60,342 nt of DNA from Bacteroidota bacterium (GTDB lineage: Bacteria > Bacteroidota > Bacteroidia > Flavobacteriales > Weeksellaceae). Both the position numbers and the translations under genes were made by a program. This document shows, piece after piece, positions 33,878 through 42,498 of this stretch. Position 1 is the first letter of the stretch; each line of letters begins with the position of its first letter. The notes below the pieces were generated by a model. The model saw only the letters and a program-made list of their open reading frames with translations. It was not told the DNA's origin and did no database searches. Where the stretch lies: assembly GCA_023411265.1 (NCBI GenBank), contig JAEYOX010000010.1:1-60342 (forward strand). The letters are read 5' to 3'.

Positions 33878-36589
33878 ATGAAGTTTTTAAATAAAATCAT
33901 AACGGAGCTGTTATCCGAAAACCCTGATTTATCGGGGTTTACTATTGTAATTCCGGGGAAAAGGCCTGCGGTGTTCATAAAAAAAATACTGGCTGAAAAA
34001 CAATATTCCGGATTTTTACCTACCTTTTGTACCATAGAAGAACTGATTACTGAAATCTCCGGGAAACAGCCTGTTCAGGGTATTACGCTCTGGTTGTTGG
34101 CTTTTGAAGCCTACCAACAGCTTTCTTTGGTACCGAAAGATGATTTTGCCTCATTTCTGAAATGGTTTCCCACAGTGCAGAAGGATTGGGATGATATGCT
34201 GAAATTCTCAGACAACGACCGGGGGATACTGGAATTTATGTTTAATGAAGAAAGAATCAAAAACTGGGCGCAGAATCTTGGCGATGAAACAGAAGAAGTT
34301 CCCCGGAAAAAATTCCTGAATTTTTGGAAGAACATGAATGTTTTTCTTCCCTTTCTGAAAGAACAGTTACAGACCCGAAATCTGGCTACGGCAGGGATGA
34401 TTCATGAAGCAGCGAGAACTCGTATAAATTCCTTTGCTGACCAATATAATAACCGGCTGGTGTTCTGTGGGTTTAATGCCTTTACGCCGGTGGAAGAGCA
34501 CCTCGTGAGACAGTTTCTGCAGCGCGACAAAGCACAGATTTATTTTCACGGAGACCGTTATTATACCGAAGACGAACGGCAGGAAGCCGGAGTGTTTCTG
34601 CGAAAATACCAAAGTTGGAAAGAGTTTAATAAAAGCAGAGACTTCCGGTGGATTGAAGATGACTTTTCAAAGCCAAAGCAAATTAAAGTATATGAAGTTT
34701 CCGGAAATGTAAGCCAGGCTCAGGTGCTTCCTAATATCCTGAAATCTCTGCACCCTTCAAAAACTGATTTTTCTGATACTGCCGTGGTGCTATTGGACGA
34801 ACACCTTCTGCCTGCTGCGCTGGATTCTTTGAGCACCGTGGAACGGCTGAATATTACCATGGGGTTTCCTCTGAAAAACATGGCGTTCAGCAATGCCGTA
34901 AAGCATATTTTTCATCTCCAAAAACAGTTGGAAAAAAAGGCGAATTCTTATTATTATAATGATATATTGCCGATTTTGGAAGAACTTCCCAATACTTCGG
35001 AAGAATTGAAAACGGTGGCAGCATTCAAATCTTTAATTGAAGAAAGAAATATTGTCTATTTTTCTGAAGCTTTTTTGCAATCCGCGTTACAATCGCTTTC
35101 CTATTTTCCATTGCTGATTAAGGCAGAAAACAGCATTGTATTTCTGGAAAAATTTCATGATTTCTGCTTTGACTTGAAATTCCGAGAATTGGATGATCTT
35201 CAGTTTGAAAATATTGCCCATTTCGAAAAGTCTTTTAAAATAATCAAAAACCAAACTGCATCCTATCTGTTCGAGATCAGTATCGAAACTCTGGAAGTTT
35301 TGGTAAATCAGGTTATCTCTTCTGAAACGATAGATTTTCAAGGAGAACCTTTGCAGGGTTTGCAGTTAATGGGGCTTCTTGAAACTCGGCTTTTGAATTT
35401 TAAAAACGTAATTTTGCTCTCAGTTAACGAAGGAAAACTGCCGCTAGGGAATACCCAAAACACTTATCTTCCTTACGATGTTCGCCAGCATTTCGGCCTG
35501 CATACTTTTCTGGAAAATGACAGCATTTATGCTTATCATTTTTATCGGCTGATTCAGGAATCTGAAACAGTACATTTGCTGTTCAATGCGCTGAGTTCGG
35601 GAGTGAATACTGGCGAAAAAAGTCGGTTCATCACCCAGCTGGAATTTGAGGACAGATTTCATCACATAGAACATACGGTAATTGAGAATTTATCGGCCGC
35701 AGTAGAATCTCAACCGGTGGAAATAACTAAAACACAGAAAGTAATGGAACGCCTCCAGGACTGGAAAAAACGTGTTTCCGCTACCCATCTTACCAGCTAT
35801 CTTTACAATCCTATTGATTTTTATCTGAATAAAGTGGTGGCAACCAGAACTGCGAATGAAATTGAGGAACAACTTTCGGTGAAAAATTACGGAAACCTGG
35901 TTCACTATGCGCTGCAAATAATTTATGAAACCCTAAAGGGTAAAATACTGAGACCGGAAGATTTGAATATTTCTGATGAAAGAATAAATGATGCCATGAA
36001 TCAGTCCATCGCTCAGTTGAAACACCAGGCGGAGTTTTATGAAAGCGGGATTAATTTTATTCATAAATCCATCGCCGAAAGGGTGGTGAGAAATATTATT
36101 ACCTACGACAGAAACCTTGTACAGGAAGGACATTCGCTGAAAATTATTGACTTAGAAAGAAAGTTTGAAGAAGTCGATTTTTATTTGGATGAAGAGCATT
36201 CGGATAAAGTTTCGTTTTATGGATTTATCGACAGGATTGATGAACTGGACGGTATTCTGAGAGTTATTGACTATAAAACGGCTAAAACAAAAGATCTGAC
36301 ACTCAGTATTGAAGATAAAAATATTGATGACTATCTGATGAGTGATCAAAAGAAACAAGCACTTCAGCTCTGCATTTATCAGTATGTTTTAGGACAACTT
36401 CCGGAGTTTTGTGGCAAATATCCACAAACGGCAATCTGGAGCCTTACAGAAGTGAATAAAGGTGCGGTAAATCTTCAGTTTGCCAAAGGAAATCTTGAGG
36501 ATGCAATGGTGAGTATCCGGAATCTTATCCGTGAAATCCTGAATCCAGAAGTTCCGTTTACCGAGAAAACAAGAGCAGTTTTCGATTGA
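33878..36589 (+). CDS. PD-(D/E)XK nuclease, AddB/RecB-like
   Basis: A 903-residue protein with the layout of AddB. The N-terminal half is helicase-like, but the Walker A is degenerate (TIVIPGKRPAVFI), so it is not expected to hydrolyse ATP. The C-terminal RecB-type nuclease (about 640-880) keeps the active-site elements: NLVHYALQIIYETL (GxxxH-type motif), FIDRIDELDG and LRVIDYKTAKTKD (D...DYK). The Fe-S cysteines of Bacillus AddB are not evident. An AddA partner is not in the window. Expected role: processing of double-strand breaks with an AddA-like helicase. Confidence 0.8.
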   Translation: MKFLNKIITELLSENPDLSGFTIVIPGKRPAVFIKKILAEKQYSGFLPTFCTIEELITEISGKQPVQGITLWLLAFEAYQQLSLVPKDDFASFLKWFPTVQKDWDDMLKFSDNDRGILEFMFNEERIKNWAQNLGDETEEVPRKKFLNFWKNMNVFLPFLKEQLQTRNLATAGMIHEAARTRINSFADQYNNRLVFCGFNAFTPVEEHLVRQFLQRDKAQIYFHGDRYYTEDERQEAGVFLRKYQSWKEFNKSRDFRWIEDDFSKPKQIKVYEVSGNVSQAQVLPNILKSLHPSKTDFSDTAVVLLDEHLLPAALDSLSTVERLNITMGFPLKNMAFSNAVKHIFHLQKQLEKKANSYYYNDILPILEELPNTSEELKTVAAFKSLIEERNIVYFSEAFLQSALQSLSYFPLLIKAENSIVFLEKFHDFCFDLKFRELDDLQFENIAHFEKSFKIIKNQTASYLFEISIETLEVLVNQVISSETIDFQGEPLQGLQLMGLLETRLLNFKNVILLSVNEGKLPLGNTQNTYLPYDVRQHFGLHTFLENDSIYAYHFYRLIQESETVHLLFNALSSGVNTGEKSRFITQLEFEDRFHHIEHTVIENLSAAVESQPVEITKTQKVMERLQDWKKRVSATHLTSYLYNPIDFYLNKVVATRTANEIEEQLSVKNYGNLVHYALQIIYETLKGKILRPEDLNISDERINDAMNQSIAQLKHQAEFYESGINFIHKSIAERVVRNIITYDRNLVQEGHSLKIIDLERKFEEVDFYLDEEHSDKVSFYGFIDRIDELDGILRVIDYKTAKTKDLTLSIEDKNIDDYLMSDQKKQALQLCIYQYVLGQLPEFCGKYPQTAIWSLTEVNKGAVNLQFAKGNLEDAMVSIRNLIREILNPEVPFTEKTRAVFD

Positions 36590-36640
36590 TTTAACAGTAA
36601 TAACAGTGTAAACCTACATTTTTATATCAATATTAATTAA

Positions 36641-36652
36641 TGTAAATTTACA
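36641..36652. promoter_or_regulatory. 12-bp palindrome before the sugar aminotransferase gene
   Basis: TGTAAATTTACA is a perfect palindrome containing TAAATTTA, one base from a TAnnTTTG box, 17 nt before the ATG at 36669. It could be an operator overlapping the promoter. Confidence 0.35.
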
Positions 36653-36668
36653 GCATAATAGATTTTGT

Positions 36669-37802
36669 ATGAAGAAAATTCAGATGGTTGATTTGCTGAG
36701 CCAGTATTATAAAATAAAACCAGAAGTGGATAATGCGATGTTGAGTGTAATGCACTCTACAGCTTTTATCAATGGCCCGGAAGTGAAAAGTTTTCAGCAG
36801 GAATTGGAAACGTATTTGGATGTACCTCATGTTATCCCGTGTGGCAATGGGACAGACGCACTTCAAATCGCTTTGATGGCACTAAACCTAAAAGAAGGGG
36901 ACGAAGTGATAACCGTCGATTTCACTTTCGCTGCTACCGTAGAAGTCATTCATTTGTTAAAATTGAAAGCCGTATTGGTAGATGTGGTTTATGATACTTT
37001 CACCATGGATATTGAAAAACTAAAAGCTGCCATTACTCCAAAAACCAAAGCCATTATTCCCGTTCATCTCTTCGGACAGTGTGCGCCCATGGAAGAAATT
37101 CTGGAGATCGCAAAAACGCACAATCTATATGTAATTGAAGACAATGCACAGGCCATAGGTGCGGAGTATACTTTTTCTGATGGCACAGTGAGAAAATCCG
37201 GAACTATAGGAACCATTGGAACAACTTCTTTTTTTCCATCAAAAAACCTAGGATGTTACGGCGATGGCGGTGCACTTTTCACTCATGATGATGATCTTGC
37301 GCACAAAATGCGCGGAATTGTGAATCACGGAATGTATGAACGTTACTATCACGATGAAGTAGGAGTGAACTCCCGCCTGGACAGTTTACAAGCCACGGTG
37401 TTGAGAAAAAAACTTCCGTTGCTGGATTCCTATAATGAAGCTAGAAGAAAAGCTGCTGACTTTTATGATGAAGCACTTTCAAGACACCCTCAGATTCTAA
37501 TTCCTAAAAGAGCTGAAAATTCTACTCATGTTTTTCATCAATATACGCTTAGGATTCTGAACGGAAAAAGAAATAAACTTCGCGATTTTCTGGCAGAAAA
37601 AGAGATTCCCGCCATGATCTATTATCCGGTGGCTTTAAGAAAGCAGAAAGCTTATTTTCAGGAAAGCATCGATGCTGATTTCAAAAACACCGATCGGCTT
37701 CTGGAGCAGGTTATTTCTCTGCCGATGCACACTGAATTGGATGATGAACAGCTGAAATACATCACTGATGCAGTGCTGGAATTTATGAATTCGGAATCCT
37801 AA
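36669..37802 (+). CDS. DegT/DnrJ/EryC1/StrS-family sugar aminotransferase
   Basis: A 377-residue PLP aminotransferase of the nucleotide-sugar type. Seen: MVDLLSQYYKIKPEVDNAM, the phosphate-binding PCGNGTDALQIALMAL (57-72), VIEDNAQAIGAEY with Asp158, and the PLP Lys192 in TTSFFPSKNLGCYGDGGAL. It is followed by SRLDSLQATVLRKKL. It makes an amino sugar from a keto-sugar nucleotide for LPS or glycan synthesis; the exact sugar is not clear. galE is the next gene but has its own promoter and a terminator in between. Confidence 0.9.
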   Translation: MKKIQMVDLLSQYYKIKPEVDNAMLSVMHSTAFINGPEVKSFQQELETYLDVPHVIPCGNGTDALQIALMALNLKEGDEVITVDFTFAATVEVIHLLKLKAVLVDVVYDTFTMDIEKLKAAITPKTKAIIPVHLFGQCAPMEEILEIAKTHNLYVIEDNAQAIGAEYTFSDGTVRKSGTIGTIGTTSFFPSKNLGCYGDGGALFTHDDDLAHKMRGIVNHGMYERYYHDEVGVNSRLDSLQATVLRKKLPLLDSYNEARRKAADFYDEALSRHPQILIPKRAENSTHVFHQYTLRILNGKRNKLRDFLAEKEIPAMIYYPVALRKQKAYFQESIDADFKNTDRLLEQVISLPMHTELDDEQLKYITDAVLEFMNSES

Positions 37803-37915
37803 CCACAATTATCTTGGATGTGGAATAATTGAACAATTTATGTAAAATAGTAATAAATTTAAAATAATTTATGGTAAATTGTGTTTTAATAATTGCTTTA
37901 TTAAAAAATTATTAT

Positions 37916-38032
37916 TAGTTTTGAATCTGTATTTTCTTCCATTTGTCGAGAAGACCATAAAAAGAAATACATTTTTTTCAATTTTTTTTATTTTTTTTGG
38001 AGTGCCTGACCTGTTTAGGCACTGCTTTTTTT
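37916..38032 (+). ncRNA. Candidate small RNA between the aminotransferase gene and galE
   Basis: A TAGTTTTG promoter box at 37916-37923 is followed about 80 nt later by a strong terminator at 38001-38032. Between them, GTATTTTCTT (37929-37938) can pair with AAGAAATAC (37962-37970). As an alternative, TCTTC (37935-37939) can pair with GAAGA (37950-37954). No ORF longer than about 15 codons is fully contained in this stretch. It may be a ~100-nt RNA, or simply the long 3' end of the upstream transcript. The rest of the 254-bp spacer is very AT-rich. Confidence 0.3.
38001..38032 (+). terminator. Rho-independent terminator before galE
   Basis: AGTGCCT (38001-38007) pairs with AGGCACT (38017-38023), then a run of T. 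It is 198 nt after the previous stop codon. Confidence 0.85.
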
Positions 38033-38033
38033 G

Positions 38034-38041
38034 TAGATTTG
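38034..38041 (+). promoter_or_regulatory. Putative galE promoter, -7 box
   Basis: TAGATTTG directly after the terminator and 16 nt before the galE ATG. Confidence 0.6.
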
Positions 38042-38056
38042 TGAAAATTAATTTCT

Positions 38057-39088
38057 ATGGCAATATTGGTAACGGGAGGATTGGGGTACATTGGTTCTCA
38101 CACTGTAGTAGAACTTTTGAATAATGATTTTGAAGTAATTATCGTGGACGATCTTTCCAACTCCGAGAGATTTATTATGGATAACATCAAAGAAATTTCT
38201 GGAAAATCGCCGGTTTTTTACCCATTTGACCTCAAAAGCAGAGCTCTACTTAGTCAGGTTTTAGATGCTCACAACATTGAAGGTTGCATCAATTTTGCTG
38301 CTTTTAAGGCTGTAGGCGAAAGTCAGGAAAAACCTGTGGACTACTACGAAAATAATCTTGTTACGCTGATCAATCTGCTTCAGGAATTTAAAGAAAGGAA
38401 CATTTCTAACTTTATTTTCAGTTCCTCTTGTACCGTTTACGGGCAGGCAGACAAAATGCCGATTGATGAAAACACCCCGATGAAACGACCGGAAAGTAGC
38501 TATGGAAAAACCAAGCAAATGGGAGAGGAAATCCTGATGGATTTTGCCAATGCACATCAGAAGAAAGTTTCTTTGCTGCGGTATTTCAATCCCATCGGTG
38601 CACATTCATCGGCGAAGCTCGGTGAACTCCCGATTGGTATTCCCAATAATCTCGTGCCATATGTTACCCAAACTGCTGCCGGAATAAGAGAAAAATTATC
38701 CGTTTGGGGTGCAGATTATCCTACACCCGATGGCACTGCAATCCGGGATTATATTTACGTTGTTGATTTGGCTCAAGCTCATGTTGCTGCGCTTTTGAAG
38801 TTACTTTCTGAAGAAAATAAAACGGTAATTGATATTTATAACCTAGGCACAGGAAAAGGATCATCGGTATTGGAAGTGGTTCATGCTTTTGAACAAGCCA
38901 ATAATGTTAAAGTTCCTTTCCAAATTTGCGAAAGAAGGGCAGGCGACATTACTATTGCATTTGCGAATGCCGACAAAGCAGAAAAAGAACTGAATTGGAA
39001 AGCGGATACTTCCCTGGAAGAAGCTCTGCGAACCACTTGGGAATGGCAAAAATATCTGGAATCAAGAAAAGTTTATGAAAACGTTTAA
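38057..39088 (+). CDS. galE: UDP-glucose 4-epimerase
   Basis: A 343-residue extended short-chain dehydrogenase interconverting UDP-glucose and UDP-galactose. The NAD loop is VTGGLGYIGSHTVVELL (5-21). The catalytic SSSCTVYG and Tyr149/Lys153 (SSYGKTK) are present. Later GalE signatures are RYFNPIGAH and IRDYIYVVDLAQAH, then ERRAGDITIAFANADKA. Full length and probably monocistronic with its own promoter. Confidence 0.95.
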   Translation: MAILVTGGLGYIGSHTVVELLNNDFEVIIVDDLSNSERFIMDNIKEISGKSPVFYPFDLKSRALLSQVLDAHNIEGCINFAAFKAVGESQEKPVDYYENNLVTLINLLQEFKERNISNFIFSSSCTVYGQADKMPIDENTPMKRPESSYGKTKQMGEEILMDFANAHQKKVSLLRYFNPIGAHSSAKLGELPIGIPNNLVPYVTQTAAGIREKLSVWGADYPTPDGTAIRDYIYVVDLAQAHVAALLKLLSEENKTVIDIYNLGTGKGSSVLEVVHAFEQANNVKVPFQICERRAGDITIAFANADKAEKELNWKADTSLEEALRTTWEWQKYLESRKVYENV

Positions 39089-39133
39089 AAACTGATTCAA
39101 TAAAATAAAACAATCTAACTTAATTTATTTACT

Positions 39134-39760
39134 ATGAAAAAACTTTTATTCATGAGTGCGGTACTTGCTTTCAGTGCTGTTCATGCACAATCTGCCGGTT
39201 TAGAAGGAACTACTTACATTACCGGCCAAGCTATGGTTTCAACTACTAAAGACCACAATACCGGAGCTACGGCAACCGAGTTTTCGGTAGTGCCTATGAT
39301 GGGCCACTTTATTACGCCAAGTTTCGTTATTGGTGCAGGATTGGGCTATCAGGGAAGCAGTGTGGATATGAATACGGATATGTTAGGATTTCCTGCTTCT
39401 GCAAAAATGACTACTTCCGCTTTCGTAATCATGCCATTTGTCAGAAAATATTGGGATTTGGGAACTAAGTTATATTTATTTGGTCAGCTGGATGTTCCAC
39501 TGGAATTCGGAAAAGTGAAAACGGAAGGTAATGCTGCACCGCTGGGTTCCTTTACTTCGGATGAAAATTATACCGCTTTTGGTGTTAATGTAAGGCCTGG
39601 ATTAGATTATATGATTAACAATAACTGGACTGTAGAAGCTACTGTCGGAGCTATTGGTTACAACAGCGTCAATCCAAATGATGGGGAAAGCATCGATAAT
39701 TTCACTTTCGGTGTGAACCTGAATCAGGTGACCTTCGGGGTGAAATATCTTTTCAAATAA
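39134..39760 (+). CDS. Outer-membrane beta-barrel protein (small OMP)
   Basis: A 208-residue exported protein: signal peptide MKKLLFMSAVLAFSAVHAQS (cleavage after about residue 19). Alternating amphipathic strands follow (FVIGAGLGYQGSSVDM, AFVIMPFVRKYWDLGTKLYLF, FGVNVRPGLDYMINNNW), ending LNQVTFGVKYLFK with a terminal aromatic as in barrel proteins. Likely an eight-stranded barrel of the OmpW/OmpA-like small-OMP type common in Flavobacteriia. Function unknown. Closed by a terminator. Confidence 0.8.
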   Translation: MKKLLFMSAVLAFSAVHAQSAGLEGTTYITGQAMVSTTKDHNTGATATEFSVVPMMGHFITPSFVIGAGLGYQGSSVDMNTDMLGFPASAKMTTSAFVIMPFVRKYWDLGTKLYLFGQLDVPLEFGKVKTEGNAAPLGSFTSDENYTAFGVNVRPGLDYMINNNWTVEATVGAIGYNSVNPNDGESIDNFTFGVNLNQVTFGVKYLFK

Positions 39761-39783
39761 CTGAAAATATCTTAATTATCTGA

Positions 39784-39812
39784 AGCGGCTCTTTTTATTG
39801 GAGCCGTTTTTT
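39784..39812 (+). terminator. Rho-independent terminator after the OMP gene
   Basis: CGGCTC (39786-39791) pairs with GAGCCG (39801-39806), then six T. Confidence 0.88.
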
Positions 39813-39846
39813 ATGTTTTCTGTAAATTATTTGAAGTGATGAATGG

Positions 39847-40131
39847 TCATTCATCCTCATACTGTTCCAGATAATAGCTAAAACTGAAACCTTCCACTTC
39901 ATGTTCTGCTTCTTCCAAAGTGTAGAGCATTTCCTCAAAATCTTCCAGATGATCAACTCTCATATTAACAAATTCCAGATGAAACGGCAGTTCCAAATGT
40001 CCGGAAATAACATCATACAGCGCATCCAGATTATAACCGAAATGTTCAGGAAGTTCTGATTTTTCTTTCAACTGATAATAGAAATCTTCAACGTCACCAA
40101 TATTTGTAAAATCGATATAAATTGTTTTCAT
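39847..40131 (-). CDS. Barstar-family ribonuclease inhibitor
   Basis: A 94-residue protein of barstar size. The signature LPEHFGYNLDALYDVISG (27-44) aligns with the barnase-binding helix of barstar: Asp36 and Asp40 stand for barstar Asp35 and Asp39, and Tyr29/Tyr30 are His30/Phe31 here. Acidic throughout, as expected for an inhibitor of a basic RNase. It lies 18 nt downstream of a barnase-type gene on the same strand, so it is very probably the cognate cytoplasmic antidote. Confidence 0.9.
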   Translation of the reverse strand: MKTIYIDFTNIGDVEDFYYQLKEKSELPEHFGYNLDALYDVISGHLELPFHLEFVNMRVDHLEDFEEMLYTLEEAEHEVEGFSFSYYLEQYEDE

Positions 40132-40149
40132 AAAAGGAAGTGATTTCTG

Positions 40150-40620
40150 TTAATGTTTTTCAAAGCTTTTATAATGATCTTTAGTGAGCCACACTTCTCC
40201 TGAATCAGTATACACGATACGGTCGGCATTTCTTGTTCCGCATTTGTAATTCACATCGGCTTCATAATATATTTCGCCTGCAGGTAGTTTCTTTTCTCTG
40301 TTGCCGAAGCGATCGCCGCCGATGGCCTTTCCCGGAAGCACATCACAAAGATTTCCTTTTTCAGGAATCCATCCTTTAGTTTTTGCTTCGGATTTGGTAA
40401 GATAATACTCGGGCAGTTTTTGATGTTTCTTTACATATGGGATGATCGTTCCCTCCTTAGTAAGCTCATCTATATTTTTATCAGAAATAATGGGTATCCC
40501 TGAAATGTCATGAGGTTGTGGTTCAGATTGATACTGGTTGAAAGCGTACATCAAAAGGATTCCGATAAAGCCTCCGACCAAGAAGAAAATAAAAATTTTA
40601 ATTTTTTCAGATTTCATCAT
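40150..40620 (-). CDS. Barnase-type guanyl-preferring ribonuclease with N-terminal membrane anchor
   Basis: A 156-residue protein. Residues 8-27 form one hydrophobic segment (signal anchor or uncleaved signal), then a ~30-residue linker, then a complete barnase domain (about 55-156). The catalytic set matches barnase Glu73, Arg83, Arg87 and His102: Glu120 (YYEADVNY), Arg130 and Arg134 (GTRNADRIVY) and His149 (KDHYKSF). LPEYYLTKSEAKTKGWIPEK and PGKAIGGDRFGNREKKLP are also typical. Two cysteines (92, 127) could form a disulfide outside the cytoplasm. The ATG overlaps the nadE stop by 14 nt, so it is translationally coupled. Role could be defence, competition or RNA scavenging. Confidence 0.9.
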   Translation of the reverse strand: MMKSEKIKIFIFFLVGGFIGILLMYAFNQYQSEPQPHDISGIPIISDKNIDELTKEGTIIPYVKKHQKLPEYYLTKSEAKTKGWIPEKGNLCDVLPGKAIGGDRFGNREKKLPAGEIYYEADVNYKCGTRNADRIVYTDSGEVWLTKDHYKSFEKH

Positions 40621-41431
40621 CTAGATTTTCAGGATTTACTGTTCTCCATTCCTCAGGTATTTCACACACGGGGATGGGTTGAATTTTATGCTGCGTCGCC
40701 TTATTCAAATTAGAAAATATTTTGAAAACTTCCAGATCACGGCCGGTATAATCAGCTTCAGTTTTCATTCCCCATTCCCTTTGTATTTTTTCGAGTTCGG
40801 GATAAGTGGCGCCTATTTGCTGTTCATCGGTTCTTTCCGTATCCCAAAGTCCGTCCATAGGAACCGCATTCCGAATGCTTTCCACCAGATTTAAATCATT
40901 AGCTAATGCGTAAACTTCGGTTTTATAAAGATCCGCAATGGGAGATACATCTACACCACCATCTCCGTATTTGGTAAAGAATCCGATTCCGAAATCTTCC
41001 ACTTTATTTCCTGTGCCGCATACCAGCAGGCCGTTCGTCTGGCCATAATAATAAAGAGAAAGCATCCTGAGGCGGCTTCGGGTATTAGCCAAAGCGAGTT
41101 CCTGATTAGGACTTTGAAAACCTGTTGCATCAAAAGTATTTGAAAGTTCATTGAAGGCAGCGGTGAGATCTACACGATGGGCCTTTGCATTTGGAAAGCG
41201 CTCCGTTACAAAATTCATGTGTTCCCATGCTCTGTTGATTTCTTCCTGTGTCTGCCGGATTGGCATTTCCAGCATAAGAAGTTCAAGGCCGGTCATTGCA
41301 CAAAGGGTTGAAACCACCGCCGAATCTACACCCCCCGAAACTCCTATAACATATCCCTTGGCTCCTGCATTGTTGGCATAATTCTGAAGCCAGTTCACAA
41401 TATGATTAATAATTTTTTCTGATTGTATCAT
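40607..41431 (-). CDS. nadE: NAD+ synthetase (ammonia-dependent)
   Basis: A 274-residue N-type ATP pyrophosphatase converting deamido-NAD to NAD+. The P-loop VSGGVDSAVVSTL begins at residue 31; LANTRSRLRMLSLYYYG, GTGNKVEDFGIGFFTKYGDG and DLYKTEVYALAN are NadE motifs. There is no glutaminase domain. First gene of the operon nadE-barnase-barstar and divergent from gldB, a neighbour often seen in Flavobacteriia. No exact minus-strand promoter box was found. Confidence 0.94.
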   Translation of the reverse strand: MIQSEKIINHIVNWLQNYANNAGAKGYVIGVSGGVDSAVVSTLCAMTGLELLMLEMPIRQTQEEINRAWEHMNFVTERFPNAKAHRVDLTAAFNELSNTFDATGFQSPNQELALANTRSRLRMLSLYYYGQTNGLLVCGTGNKVEDFGIGFFTKYGDGGVDVSPIADLYKTEVYALANDLNLVESIRNAVPMDGLWDTERTDEQQIGATYPELEKIQREWGMKTEADYTGRDLEVFKIFSNLNKATQHKIQPIPVCEIPEEWRTVNPENLDDEI

Positions 41432-41474
41432 ATTTTCTTAGGTTTTGGAAGCGAAGGCTTCATTTAATTTTCCT

Positions 41475-41482
41475 TATTTTTG
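41475..41482 (+). promoter_or_regulatory. Putative gldBC promoter, -7 box
   Basis: TATTTTTG, 25 nt before the ATG at 41508. It lies downstream of an in-frame ATG at 41445, which is therefore not the start. Confidence 0.6.
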
Positions 41483-41507
41483 TCTTTCTAAACAGGATGT
41501 AAAAATA

Positions 41508-42488
41508 ATGAAGTTTTTTAAAAGATTCATGCTTGTCGCTGCCGTCACTCTTGCCGTCAGTTCTTGTAAGAAAGAAAAGGAAAATATCTGGGATGTAAAA
41601 GTAGAAGTTCCTGCTGAAAAAGTGTCAATTACCGATATTTCGAAAGAGTTTTTTGATGCTCAAGTTCCTATTGAGCAGTTTAAAGAAAAGTATCCGTGGT
41701 TTCAGGGTTCAGTGAAAGATGAAGATTTTATTAAAAGAAAAAATAATCCCGAAGAAATAAAACTCTACAAAGAAGCAGCCTCTAAAACAGATCTTAATCA
41801 ACTCGCAACAGAGCTCACCGCACTTTTTGCACGAATCAGGCATTATTTTCCAAATTTCAAAAACCCAAAAGTATATACGTTTTCGTCCAGTACACAGATG
41901 TATGAAGAACCTATTATTTACGATCCGCAGCAAGGATATTTGTTTATTGATATATCCGGTTTTATGGGAGAAAAAAACGAATATTATAAAGGGATAGACG
42001 AGTATTTTAAAGTTTCTATGAATCAGGAAAATATGCTTCCGAAAATTTCTGAAGCCATCGCATTTACCGCTGTTCCTTACGACAGAAATTCACAGAAATT
42101 CATTGATTTGATGGTTTTTTACGGTAAAATAATGATACTTCAGGATGCATTTATTCCACAACTTCCTGATCATTTGAAAATGAGCCTTAGTGAAAAACAA
42201 ATGGTATGGAACAAGGCCAACGAACAAAATATCTGGGATTATTTTGTGGAAAACGATTATCTTTTCAGTGCAGATCCGCGACTCTCGGAACGGTTTATTG
42301 CTCCCGGACCGTTTTCCAAATTTTACACTGAAGCCGACAGTGAGTCTTCGCCCCAAGTAGGAACTTTTATTGGCTGGCAGATTTGCAGAAAGTATTTCGA
42401 AAAAAATAAAGAAACTCCTTTGCAGGAATTCTTAAATATGAGTGCAGGAGATATTTTAAATCAATCTGTCTATAAACCTACCCTTTAA
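41508..42488 (+). CDS. gldB: Gliding motility lipoprotein GldB
   Basis: A 326-residue lipoprotein with the lipobox LAVSSC, lipidated Cys20 of the mature start at 41508. The body matches GldB: WDVKVEVPAEKVSITDISKE, LFARIRHYFPNFKNPKVYTF and a C-terminal GTFIGWQICRKYFEKN with IGW typical of the DUF2268-like metallo-fold. GldB is required for gliding in Flavobacterium johnsoniae and is also kept in non-gliding relatives. The upstream 21-codon extension is rejected because it would place the promoter inside the gene and spoil the signal peptide. gldC follows after 10 nt. Confidence 0.92.
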   Translation: MKFFKRFMLVAAVTLAVSSCKKEKENIWDVKVEVPAEKVSITDISKEFFDAQVPIEQFKEKYPWFQGSVKDEDFIKRKNNPEEIKLYKEAASKTDLNQLATELTALFARIRHYFPNFKNPKVYTFSSSTQMYEEPIIYDPQQGYLFIDISGFMGEKNEYYKGIDEYFKVSMNQENMLPKISEAIAFTAVPYDRNSQKFIDLMVFYGKIMILQDAFIPQLPDHLKMSLSEKQMVWNKANEQNIWDYFVENDYLFSADPRLSERFIAPGPFSKFYTEADSESSPQVGTFIGWQICRKYFEKNKETPLQEFLNMSAGDILNQSVYKPTL

Positions 42489-42498
42489 ATATAAAAAA

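Noticed and set aside
37879..38124. 81-residue ORF running into galE
   Set aside because: Poly-T-encoded Phe run, crosses a terminator and the galE promoter, and overlaps galE in another frame.
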